Positions 17,083-27,000 of a stretch of DNA of 36,074 nt are shown here, in pieces. The notes under the pieces are model-generated. The model worked only from the letters and a program-made list of their open reading frames with translations, was not told the DNA's origin and ran no database searches. Where the stretch lies: assembly GCF_003438995.1 (NCBI RefSeq), contig NZ_QSUN01000029.1, forward strand, positions 1-36,074, read 5' to 3'. Source of the DNA: Bacteroides sp. OM05-12. GTDB taxonomy: Bacteria > Bacteroidota > Bacteroidia > Bacteroidales > Bacteroidaceae. Each line of letters starts with the position of its first letter. The stretch's first letter is position 1. Both the position numbers and the translations under genes were made by a program.

Positions 17083-19023
17083 ATGAAAAAGGTCAGTATA
17101 CTTTTCTTTTTGTTTTATACTGTATTGAGTTACAGTGCGTTTGCGGAGGTTACGCTTCCACATATTTTTTCGGATAATATGGTGTTTCAACAGCAGCAAC
17201 CCATCAAGGTTTGGGGATGGGCAGATCCTAAGGAGTCGGTGGAAATCAGCTTTTTGCATCAGGTGAAAAAAGCAAAAGCCGATAAAAATGGAAAATGGCA
17301 GTTAGAATTGGATGCCGTCTCACATGGAGGACCTTATGAATTAAAAGTTAAGGGTAAAAACAATGATATTTGTTTCAGCAATATTTTAGTAGGTGAAGTT
17401 TGGCTTTGTGCGGGACAATCTAATATGGAGTGGATTGTAGAAAACGTTAAAGATGCCAAGAATGAAATTAGCAATGCTGATTATCCTCAGATTCGTTCTT
17501 TTAATGTAATAAAAGATATGAGCATGGAGCTCAAGGATGATTTAGATGGCGAATGGGAGGTTTGTTCTCCTCAAACGGTATCTAATTTTTCTGCGGTAGC
17601 TTATTTCTTTGCTCGTAAGTTGTACAAGGAATTGAATATACCTATTGGAATTATCAATTCATCGTGGGGAGGGACAGATATTGAGTCTTGGACCAGTGCA
17701 AATATGTTTGAGCAGTTGCCGGCTTCTTTAAGAGCCAGATATCAAAGCGTTGATGCGAAAAATTTTAAGCAGTTTGCCAAGGAGGTTAACCAGAGGAAAG
17801 CTGCTTATGAAAAAGCGTTGTTGTCTGATCCCGGAGATATACAAAAATGGTTTACTTCGGATTATGATGATTCGGAGTGGGAGTCTGTACCTGTTCCCGG
17901 AATATGGAAAAATGAATTGATAGCTGTGGATGGTACAGTGTGGACCCGATTTGAACTTGAATTGCCGGAAACTGCGGCTGGAAAACCTGCGACTTTAAAT
18001 CTAGGACCGATTGATGATAATGACGTTACTTGGATAAATGGAGTGGAAGTCGGCCATACAGAAGGACACACCGTAGAACGTGTTTATAGTGTACCTCAAG
18101 ATCTATTGAAAGCCGGAAAGAATGTTATTACCGTAAAGGTAATTGATTCAGGCGGAGATGGAGGAGTGTATGGTAAAGCAGATAATCTTTGTCTTGAGAT
18201 TGGGGCAAGACGCTACTCTTTGGTCGGTGAATGGAAATATAAAACAGGTGTGACGAAAAATCAATTTAATTATATTGACCTTTCTCCCAATATGTATTAT
18301 GCCATATTGTTTAACTCGATGATAAATCCGATTACTAAGTTTAAAGTGAAAGGTGTAATTTGGTATCAAGGTGAGAATAATTCGTCAAATGCATATAATT
18401 ATCGAACAATGTTTCCTGCCTTGATAAAGGATTGGCGTGAACAGTGGGGATATGAGTTCCCATTTTATTGGGTGCAGTTAGCCAATTTTATGGAAAAAGA
18501 CGAAGAACCGGAAGATAGTCAATGGGCCGAATTACGTGAAGCTCAAACTATGACTTTAGCATTACCTAAAACCGGGCAGGCGGTTATTACAGACATAGGT
18601 CAGGCCGATGATATTCATCCTCGTAATAAGCAAGATGTTGGGCTGCGTTTGGCACTGAACGCGTTGAATAAAGATTATGGAATGAAGGACTTGGTTTATT
18701 CCGGCCCGACTTATAAATCGATGAAGATTGAAGGAAATAAAGTGATCATATCATTTGATAATATAGCCGGCGGACTTATTGTGAAGAATAAATATGGCTA
18801 TATCGATGGATTTGCCGTTGCAGGGAAAAATGGTAAATTTTATTGGGCAAAAGCTTATCTTGATGGAGATAAGGTAGTTGTCTCTTCAGATAAAGTAATG
18901 GAGCCTATGGATGTGAGATACTCTTGGTCTAATAATCCGGATGTTAATCTTTTCAATAGCGAAGGCTTACCTGCTGCTCCTTTCAGAACAGATAAGCGTA
19001 AGGGAATAACCCAATATGATTGA
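17083..19023 (+). CDS. Sialate O-acetylesterase-like SGNH carbohydrate esterase
   Basis: The 646-residue secreted enzyme has a signal peptide (MKKVSILFFLFYTVLSYSAFA). An SGNH/SASA domain is interrupted by a galactose-binding-like beta-sandwich (about residues 265-385, containing GLNVITVKV-type strands such as AGKNVITVKVIDSGGDGG). The nucleophile is Ser113 in CAGQSNMEW, and the Asp-His pair is in DDIHPRNK (Asp510, His512). IWYQGENN is another family block. Such proteins remove acetyl groups from sialic acids or from plant and host glycans. The ATG at 17083 is preferred to a TTG nine bases upstream. It is the first gene of the rightward cluster. Confidence 0.88.
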   Translation: MKKVSILFFLFYTVLSYSAFAEVTLPHIFSDNMVFQQQQPIKVWGWADPKESVEISFLHQVKKAKADKNGKWQLELDAVSHGGPYELKVKGKNNDICFSNILVGEVWLCAGQSNMEWIVENVKDAKNEISNADYPQIRSFNVIKDMSMELKDDLDGEWEVCSPQTVSNFSAVAYFFARKLYKELNIPIGIINSSWGGTDIESWTSANMFEQLPASLRARYQSVDAKNFKQFAKEVNQRKAAYEKALLSDPGDIQKWFTSDYDDSEWESVPVPGIWKNELIAVDGTVWTRFELELPETAAGKPATLNLGPIDDNDVTWINGVEVGHTEGHTVERVYSVPQDLLKAGKNVITVKVIDSGGDGGVYGKADNLCLEIGARRYSLVGEWKYKTGVTKNQFNYIDLSPNMYYAILFNSMINPITKFKVKGVIWYQGENNSSNAYNYRTMFPALIKDWREQWGYEFPFYWVQLANFMEKDEEPEDSQWAELREAQTMTLALPKTGQAVITDIGQADDIHPRNKQDVGLRLALNALNKDYGMKDLVYSGPTYKSMKIEGNKVIISFDNIAGGLIVKNKYGYIDGFAVAGKNGKFYWAKAYLDGDKVVVSSDKVMEPMDVRYSWSNNPDVNLFNSEGLPAAPFRTDKRKGITQYD

Positions 19024-19080
19024 TTTTGAGGATAATAATATTAATGTTTTATAATTTATAAATCTAATAAGAATGAAACC

Positions 19081-21204
19081 ATGAAAAGGATTACAATTTT
19101 ATTTTTGTTGGTTACTGTTATGATGGGAGCTGTCTCTTTTACTGAAGCGGCAGTTACCAAACCTGAATCCGGGAAAATGTATAATATAGTTCATAGCAGG
19201 ACAGGTTTTTATTTAACTGCAACGGTTGAAAGCCAAGGAGCTTATATTAGTCCGGCTTCCGGAAATGTAAATCAGCGTTTTTATATAATCGAGCAAGAAG
19301 ATGGAGTATATAAAATACAAGAAGCTAAAACTAATTTATATTGGTATAAACGTGATGCCTGGGATACAGGATGGGGTTCAAACCCTGCGGAACAAGGTGA
19401 CCGTGCTTTATTTGAATTGCCGGTAAAAGGTGATAATGTATTGCTTGAATGTTATTACAAAAGTAATAATAATAATTTTTTTGGTACGGGCGATAACAAT
19501 AGCACCACTTGGGTCTCCAGTGATAGATATGATTCGGAGGTGAATAGCTTGTGGCATATTGAAGAATATAACCCTCAAGAAGTAGTGACGGCCGCATTAG
19601 AGTATAGAATGAATGAAATTCGTACTTTCATGGATGGCGTTGTCTTTGGAGACGGCTCAAGGGAATATTCTTTGGCAATTAAGGCTGAACTGGAAGCTAA
19701 ATTGACTGAAGCAGACGGATTACTAAAAAACAGTGGGGTGACTCAGCAACAAATAGATACTATTTTGAATGAACTGGATATCTTATTCTCAGAGTTGAAA
19801 GCTAGTCAAAACCCGTTTGTATTTGATCCTGAAGGAGCTTATTATATTATTCATAGTTCGGGTTTTTATTTAACTGCTGTAGATGTCAATTATACCTATT
19901 TGAGCTCTGGTGAAGGAAATGAAAATCAGCGTTTCAAGATTGAGGCGATAAAAGACGGAGAGGGTTATTATTATGTGATAAGACGAAATACTACCGGAGA
20001 ATATTGGTATAGACGTGAGCGTTGGGACACAGGTTGGACGTCTGACCCCGAAAGTCTAAGTGGGGATGTTAATGGGACTTCTGTGCTTCAACCGGGACGT
20101 GCTCAATTTAATATTTATGAGTCGGGAAATAAAGATTATGATATGATATTGGAAACGAAATTCGTATTTGCTGAAGATAACGGATTCAGATGTATGGGAG
20201 CAGGTAGTGGTACTAATGGTGAATGGATTTCGAGTGATAAATATCAGAATGATGTAAAGTCATATTGGAGGTTAGTGAAGTATGATCCTAATGTGGCAAT
20301 AAAGGGATTATTGTATGAGGAAATTCAGATCGTTACTGAATTCTTGGGAAATCGTAATGTAAAATCGGGTAATAATCCGGGTGAGTATTATCCGGAGGTT
20401 TATAATGCTTTAAAGAATAAATTGGCAGAAGCTAATGATATTTATGAAAATTCAACTTCTCAAGAAGAAGTAAATCAGGTAAAAAGTGAGTTAGAAGAGG
20501 CATATAATTTATGTCGTTCTTCTATTAATATAATTAAACCCACAGATGGAGAGGATTATTATGTCACTTTCGAACAAGATTATACGATGACTGATCGGAA
20601 TGATGCCGTTTATATGTGGTATAAAGATGAATCTTCTGTTTTTAATTTTAAATCGGCAACTTTTGATGAAACGGTTTATTATCAAATACAAAATCAGGCA
20701 ACCGGTAAGTATATGTATCTCACAGATGGTGATTCACATGAACTAAAATGGACAGATGATGCGGATGCAGCCGGAGATAATGCTTTATTCTTGTTTGAAT
20801 CTGCTGCAGATCTGGATAATCCTAAGAATGTCATATTGAAAGTAAAAGGAACAGATGTGTATGTCGGAAATGATATGAGTGGAAGTAGTGAGGGTGACAA
20901 ATGGAGAGAAATTAATGGTAAAAGCAAGGCAATGGCTACTCCGTGGTTAATTGAACCTGTGGAACAGCCAAACTCTATATCGAACAATGAAATGAGTGAT
21001 GTATACTCTTATGTAGTTGGAGATATATTATATGTTAAGAATTTAAGCGGTGCGAATAGAATCTCGGTTTATTCGATTTCAGGATCATTGGTAATGTCGA
21101 AATCATGTGATAATGAAGAATTCTCGGTTTCATTGCCTACCGGAATCTATGTTGTTGCTATAACAGGAAATGTAACAAAGACAATAGGAATAGTTGTTAA
21201 GTAA
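19081..21204 (+). CDS. Secreted lectin-like multidomain protein with type IX-like tail
   Basis: The 707-residue protein has a signal peptide (about 1-23) and then three related beta-trefoil-like modules (about 24-165, 250-400 and 482-640). These share GFYLTA, NQRF and YWYKRDAWDTGW-type motifs typical of ricin-like carbohydrate-binding folds. The modules are separated by helical segments resembling FIVAR (about 170-245 and 405-480). The C-terminal 65 residues (VYSISGSLVMSK...LPTGIYVVAITGNV) match a type IX sorting domain. No catalytic motif is seen; the likely role is binding glycan at the cell surface. The third module is closely related to one in the SGNH protein at 33089. Confidence 0.75.
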   Translation: MKRITILFLLVTVMMGAVSFTEAAVTKPESGKMYNIVHSRTGFYLTATVESQGAYISPASGNVNQRFYIIEQEDGVYKIQEAKTNLYWYKRDAWDTGWGSNPAEQGDRALFELPVKGDNVLLECYYKSNNNNFFGTGDNNSTTWVSSDRYDSEVNSLWHIEEYNPQEVVTAALEYRMNEIRTFMDGVVFGDGSREYSLAIKAELEAKLTEADGLLKNSGVTQQQIDTILNELDILFSELKASQNPFVFDPEGAYYIIHSSGFYLTAVDVNYTYLSSGEGNENQRFKIEAIKDGEGYYYVIRRNTTGEYWYRRERWDTGWTSDPESLSGDVNGTSVLQPGRAQFNIYESGNKDYDMILETKFVFAEDNGFRCMGAGSGTNGEWISSDKYQNDVKSYWRLVKYDPNVAIKGLLYEEIQIVTEFLGNRNVKSGNNPGEYYPEVYNALKNKLAEANDIYENSTSQEEVNQVKSELEEAYNLCRSSINIIKPTDGEDYYVTFEQDYTMTDRNDAVYMWYKDESSVFNFKSATFDETVYYQIQNQATGKYMYLTDGDSHELKWTDDADAAGDNALFLFESAADLDNPKNVILKVKGTDVYVGNDMSGSSEGDKWREINGKSKAMATPWLIEPVEQPNSISNNEMSDVYSYVVGDILYVKNLSGANRISVYSISGSLVMSKSCDNEEFSVSLPTGIYVVAITGNVTKTIGIVVK

Positions 21205-21255
21205 GTAGTTTTAGGTATTATTGATGTTTTCAGGGTAACTTTTTGTAAATTTAGG

Positions 21256-21339
21256 AATGGCATAAACGGGTTGAGTTTAAGCTTAATGTGACAAAATATG
21301 AAATGTATTTTATCGGTTTATTGACCTGTTTATGCCATT
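21256..21339. promoter_or_regulatory. Widely spaced inverted repeat before the GH99-like gene
   Basis: AATGGCATAAACGGG (21256-21270) and CCTGTTTATGCCATT (21325-21339) are complementary at 14 of 15 positions, with 54 bases between. It fills the only long gap (178 bases) in the rightward cluster. It may be an RNA stem or a pair of operator half-sites. Confidence 0.5.
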
Positions 21340-21382
21340 ATTGTATCCTTTGGAATGGTCTATTGCTAAATCAGTTTTTATT

Positions 21383-22630
21383 ATGAAGAATAAAAAAGAA
21401 TACATTGGGGTTTTATCTATCCTTTTGATTTGTTTAGTTTCAGTATTGTCTTCGTGTTCAAGAGTATCTAAACCGAATGAAAAATATTATGTTGCCGCTT
21501 ATGTTTGGCCTTCATGTCATGATGAAAGTTTAAGCCGTGATGTGTTTTGGGATGAAGGAGAAGGAGAATGGGAAGTTATAAAGAAAGGAGATAGTCGGTT
21601 TGATGGACATTATCAACCTAAGCGACCGCTATGGGGATATAGAAGTGATAGCGACCCGAAAGCTGTGGAAAAAAAGATTGAAGCGGCGGTGGATCATGGA
21701 ATAAATGTGTTTATTTATGATTGGTATTGGTATGATGGTCAACCCTATTTGGAAGATGCTATTAACAAGGGATTTTTAGGTGCCCGTAATAATGATAAAA
21801 TGTCTTTTTATATAATGTGGGCCAACCATGATGTATATAGTAACTTTTGGAACCCTCATCGTTATAAAACCGATTCTTTGGTTTGGACAGGAGTAGTCGA
21901 TCAGCCTAATTATGAAGTTATTGTTAAACGTGTAATCAATCAATATTTTAAACGTCCGAATTACTTTAAAATAAATGGAGAACCTGTTTTCTCTATTTTT
22001 GATTTTCCAAACCTTGTGAAAAGCTTTAATGGTCTGGATGGGGCAAAAAACGCTTTGGACTATTTCAGGAAAGAAACGGTAAAAGCCGGATTCCCGGGAA
22101 TCCATTTCCAGCTGATTGGATGGGGAGATTGGGACACTTTATCACCCCGCCTGTGTGATGAACAATATATGGAGAACTTGACGATTAATGAGGTTATAAG
22201 CAAATTGGGAATCAGTAGTGTTACTGCTTATAATTGGGGAGGAGCCAGACCTCAGGAAGATTATGTGGCATGGGGTGCACAGGCCATGCAGGTACAGAAT
22301 AACTGGGATAAAACATTGGACGTACCTTATTTTCCCAATGTCTCAATAGGATGGGATGATACTCCTCGAAAACCATATTTAGGTAAGAAAGATGTAACAC
22401 ATTATAATGCTACTCCTCAAAGTTTTGGAGCCTATCTGCAAATGGCCCGTGAATATGTCCAAAAACATCCTACACAACCTAAATTGATTGTGATAAATGC
22501 ATGGAATGAATGGGTGGAAGGTTCCTATCTTGAACCGGATATGCGCTGGGGATATGGGTATCTTGAGTCGGTAAAGAATATTATGAGCGGGAAATATGAT
22601 AAATACACATATCCCGGTGATGAGAATTAA
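21383..22630 (+). CDS. GH99-like (WbsX family) glycoside hydrolase lipoprotein
   Basis: The start MKNKKEYIGVLSILLICLVSVLSSC gives a lipoprotein signal with a lipobox cysteine, so ATG 21383 is chosen over the longer frame from 21332. The 415-residue protein opens with YYVAAYVWPSCHDE and includes VFIYDWYWYDG and the late NEWVEGSYLEPD motif, all hallmarks of the WbsX/GH99-like family. Glu376 and Glu379 in NEWVEG have the three-residue spacing of the catalytic glutamates in GH99 endo-alpha-mannosidases. The WbsX group is only partly characterised, so the substrate is uncertain; an endo-acting alpha-mannan enzyme would fit the GH92 gene nearby. Confidence 0.83.
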   Translation: MKNKKEYIGVLSILLICLVSVLSSCSRVSKPNEKYYVAAYVWPSCHDESLSRDVFWDEGEGEWEVIKKGDSRFDGHYQPKRPLWGYRSDSDPKAVEKKIEAAVDHGINVFIYDWYWYDGQPYLEDAINKGFLGARNNDKMSFYIMWANHDVYSNFWNPHRYKTDSLVWTGVVDQPNYEVIVKRVINQYFKRPNYFKINGEPVFSIFDFPNLVKSFNGLDGAKNALDYFRKETVKAGFPGIHFQLIGWGDWDTLSPRLCDEQYMENLTINEVISKLGISSVTAYNWGGARPQEDYVAWGAQAMQVQNNWDKTLDVPYFPNVSIGWDDTPRKPYLGKKDVTHYNATPQSFGAYLQMAREYVQKHPTQPKLIVINAWNEWVEGSYLEPDMRWGYGYLESVKNIMSGKYDKYTYPGDEN

Positions 22631-22669
22631 TACATTAAAAATTTAAGCTAGTTATATAAATAGAAAGTT

Positions 22670-24073
22670 ATGAGTGGATATCAAAATCGGTTTCTGCATT
22701 TATTGATATTGGGGATTGTTTTGTTTCAGTTCGTAGGAGTAGAGGCATTCTCTTCAAATACTTTTAATATTAAAACATACGGTGCAAAGGGAGATGGAAA
22801 GACTTTGAACTCGGTAGCCATAAATAAAGCAATAACTGCTTGTGCTGATAAAGGAGGCGGAACTGTAATTATACCCCAAGGAATCTATCTGACTGGAACG
22901 ATTGAAATGAAAAGTCATGTTTCTCTTTATCTGGAAGAAGGTGCTATTATTAAAGGAACATCGGATTTGAGTGCCTATAAATATTTTCATCCGGAGAAGG
23001 AATTTGTAGAATACAATAAGTCGGAAAAGCCTGAATGGAATAGAGCTTTGATTCTAGGTATTGGTGTCAGTGATATAATGATTTCCGGAAATGGAGTTAT
23101 TGATGGTGACCATGTGTTGGATATTAATGGTGAAGAAAGTATGAGGGGGCCGCATACTTTGTTGTTTGCGATGTCGAGAAACTTGACTTTTTCAGGCATT
23201 ACCGTACGATGTGCAGCGAATTATGCTTTTATGGCTTATTGCATAGAGAATTCTATTTTTCAAAATCTGACAATTGAAGAGGGCTGGGATGGTATTCATA
23301 TAAGGGGCGGAAAGAATGTTATTGTCCGTGACTGTAAATTGTTTACAGGAGATGATGCCATAGCCGGCGGTTATTGGGAAGATGTGGTGATAACAGATTG
23401 CCAAATTAATTCAGCTTGTAATGGTATCCGTTTGATTATGCCGGCTACAAATTTAAAGATTGCCCATTGTTCTTTTAAAGGGCCCGGAGTATATCCACAT
23501 CGAACATCGAAAGAATTAAAAAGACGGTATATGTTATCAGCCGTATTACTACAACCGGGTGGATGGGGACCGGCAGAGGGACGTTTGGATAATATTCACA
23601 TTCATGATCTTGATATTGAGAATATGGAGAATCCATTTATGTTTATTTTGAACCTTGGGAACGAATGTAATCATATATTAGTAGAAAGAGTAAAAGCGAG
23701 AAGAATATTTAAGTCTACTGCTTCTATTGAAAGTTGGAAAGGTGGTTCTTTCCAAGATATAATTCTTCGTGATATTGATCTTGAATTTTGTGGTCATGAT
23801 GAACCGGGCTTAAAGAATATTGTTGCTGCGCAACCACATGTGGATTCGCGTATATTACCTTGTTGGGGACTGTATGTACGTAATGTGAAGAATCTCATCT
23901 TGGATAATGTAAAGTTGAGTTATACTGAGCAGGAATTACGTCCGGCAATTTATTTGGATAATGTTGCAAATGCTGAGCTGAATAGAGTTGAGTGCAAAGA
24001 AACATCTGCTACAAATGTTATTGTTACATCGAATTCTGGCAGTATAAAAACGAATGAAACAGATTTTAAATGA
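22670..24073 (+). CDS. GH28-like right-handed beta-helix hydrolase
   Basis: The 467-residue secreted protein (signal about 1-26) begins its mature part with FNIKTYGAKGDGKTLNSVAINKAI, the standard opening of GH28 polygalacturonase-like proteins. The catalytic acids are visible as Asp207 (WDGIHI) and Asp228-Asp229 (TGDDAIAG). The spacing of 21 and 1 is that of the three aspartates of fungal polygalacturonase. The usual GHG histidine is replaced by the sequence ACNGIRL (Asn at 251), and the RIK substrate motif is not clear, so the specificity probably differs from plain homogalacturonan. It lies 39 bases after the GH99-like gene and six before the next start. Confidence 0.82.
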   Translation: MSGYQNRFLHLLILGIVLFQFVGVEAFSSNTFNIKTYGAKGDGKTLNSVAINKAITACADKGGGTVIIPQGIYLTGTIEMKSHVSLYLEEGAIIKGTSDLSAYKYFHPEKEFVEYNKSEKPEWNRALILGIGVSDIMISGNGVIDGDHVLDINGEESMRGPHTLLFAMSRNLTFSGITVRCAANYAFMAYCIENSIFQNLTIEEGWDGIHIRGGKNVIVRDCKLFTGDDAIAGGYWEDVVITDCQINSACNGIRLIMPATNLKIAHCSFKGPGVYPHRTSKELKRRYMLSAVLLQPGGWGPAEGRLDNIHIHDLDIENMENPFMFILNLGNECNHILVERVKARRIFKSTASIESWKGGSFQDIILRDIDLEFCGHDEPGLKNIVAAQPHVDSRILPCWGLYVRNVKNLILDNVKLSYTEQELRPAIYLDNVANAELNRVECKETSATNVIVTSNSGSIKTNETDFK

Positions 24074-24079
24074 TAAGTG

Positions 24080-27000
24080 ATGATAAAAAATACGAATTTT
24101 TCACGAATAAAATTTAGTTATCTTTTACTGGGAAGCTTTTTGCTCTCTTTTTCTGCTCCTGTGGCATCTCAAATGAAAGAACCTCATGAATGGCTTGGTT
24201 ATGAGAAAGTAATGGGAGTTAAGAATGGTTTGATGCATTATGATTATGATGTAAAAACAATTTCATCTACTGCACCGGCTAATGTGTTTTGGCCTGAGGA
24301 TAAGTTGTTATTTACTTTTCAATTGCAAAATAATCTCGAAGAACTTATTGATGTGGATGGTCATATCGAAGTGATTCACTATGGGACAAGAGGTATCCCT
24401 AATGATATTTGGTTACCGGAAATATTTAGTATGGGAAATGTAGAAACTATTCCTGTAAAGTTGAAGATAGCTCCTAACGGATATACCAATCTGGAAATTA
24501 CTCCTAGTATGCCTTCTGAATTTGGTGGCTATGCAATTGTTTTTGATTTAGGAAAGTATGGTAGAAGGTTAGGAACTAGTTTCGTAAAAAGTATGAAACC
24601 AACTTCAAGGAAGCTGCAATTCCCGAAACAATCATTGGATGATTTAGGAGTTGACTTCTTAACTCGTGTTGGTGTACAGGCTATTCGATATGGATTACCT
24701 TATTGTCCTACAACTTTCCGGGATTACCAATCGATAATGCGGAAGTTTGACGAAGATATGAAACGGTTTAAAGATAATAATATCACTGTTCTTCTTATGT
24801 TTGGTGAGGGACAAGCTCTGAATCCTTTGGGTACTCCTCGCTCTTTCTTAGATGATAATAATGTTTTTTTGCGTTCAAAACAGGATTATGCATGGTTGCC
24901 GGAGTTGGACAATGATTTTGAAGAATTCGTTAAATCGATTTGTATGCGACATGGCTGGCCTGACGGACCTGTAACGGCAGTCTCTCTATGGAATGAACCA
25001 TGGGAAGGAATCTCTATTTCGGGTTGGCAATCTGATATGCTACGTTATCGTGAGATTTATAAAGCAATGGCTGCCGGAGTGTTGGAATCTCGCGAGTTAG
25101 GAAAAGACATCTTGATAGGGGGAGGCGATTCCAATTCAAATGCTTGGGATAAGTTCTTTAGTGATGGCACAATGGATATGTTGCCTATATTTGATTTTCT
25201 TTCTATTCATTATCAAGGGATGGAATCTCCGGTACTTTATCCGGAATGGAATCAAAGAAAAGATTATAAAGGTCGCGTTCTGATTTGGGATACAGAAAGT
25301 TGGGTTGGAAATACAGATGATAGAATTGGTTTAGTAGTGGCAGCTAATCGCTCTGCAGGCTACGATCGTTCTATGGGAATCTATGGAGGATATATGTATG
25401 GAGGAGATCCCCATAATACGGAACCGAATACACAAATAAAAACGGAATCTGGTGTGGAAATGATTCCTTCTGTTCATCCTACCTGGTCATCCGCTGCGGC
25501 TATGGGAGCTGTACAGGGACTTATTGGAGAGCGGGAGTTTAGAGAATTGCTGTTTAAAAACGGATTACCTTGGATAATGGTTTTTGATGGTTACGAAAAT
25601 AATCCGGATGATGGAACAGTCGTCATAACAGGGGATTTGGGCGAAGCATTTGGCGCAGAAAACGTTCTTTTTAGGGATGTGAGAGGTTTAAATGAAATAA
25701 ATGAAAAGATTGCTTTGAGGGAAAAGCTGGATTTGTTACCAGCGGATTCGCCTGAAAGAATAAAAATAGAAAAGAAATTGCGTACTTATAAAGGATTGGT
25801 GGGAGGAAAACTTACATTAAAAGCTCATCCGTCATTTCTATTGTATGATTTTTATGGAAATGTGATAAAGCCTAAACAAGGGGTATATGAGATACCATTG
25901 ACATTTAATGGATATTATTTAAGGACAAATGGAACTAAAGATTCTTTTAAGAAGCTATTGGATAGTCTGAGAAAGGCATATATTGAAGGTTATGAACCTC
26001 TTGATATTATCGCTAAAGATATGGTTTCACCTCTTACAGGTGAAACGGAAATGGAATTGGTCCTTACAAATATATTGAATCGGAGTGTAGGAGGAAATTT
26101 AAAGATCACTTTAGGTGACTTATTACTCTCTTATCCACAGAAAATTACGTTCAAAGCTCATGAGACTAAAACTGTGAAGGTAAAAATCAGCGGTAAAGCT
26201 TCTCCTGATAATCTTTATCCGTTAAGTGTTAAGTTTGATGCAGGTAAGGATGGTATCGCTGCACATTGGGAAGATATGCATGTAAATTATATAGAGAAAA
26301 GAACTATTACCGTAGATGGAAAACTGGATGATTGGGAAGGTGCACTGCCTCAAGTCGTAAAAAGTTCTGATGGGGCTTCTCTTTCTGTAACCGAGGCGGC
26401 TTGGTATCCTTTTAAGGAGTTTGAAAAATCAGTTCAGGGTATGTGTACTGCTTATTTAGCGTATGATGATACTTATTTCTATTTTGCAGCTAAAGCGGCA
26501 GATCAGACACCGGATGCAGGAACTTGTCGGTTTGAGACTCGAGACGATGATGACTTCTTCTACCCTGAAGTTTCCTATATGCAGACGAAAGAGGCAATGC
26601 ATACAGTTGAGAGAATCAATGTGGTGGATAATAGTAATCAGAGTGCTTTGCAGTACCCTGATAGTCCTATCTGTATGATGAATTATTGGGAAAACACAAG
26701 TACGACTCATTCCATTGGGCTTGATTTGAATTTGCCTTATGACCGTTTTATACAAACTGCTTTGTATTTGCCGGATTGGGGGCAGTCTAATCTGATAATT
26801 GTTATTTCAGAGCAAGAAACGGGAAAAGAATTATTGAGGCAACATGTTTCAAGTGTTTGGAATGGGGTCTATCTGTTATTTAATTTGTCAGGAAAGCTTC
26901 GAGTACGTATAACAACCGAAGGATGGTGGTATACAGCCAAACTTTCAGGAATATTCTTTGATGAATCCGGTACGAATATTCAGAATAAGACCTCTGCTTA

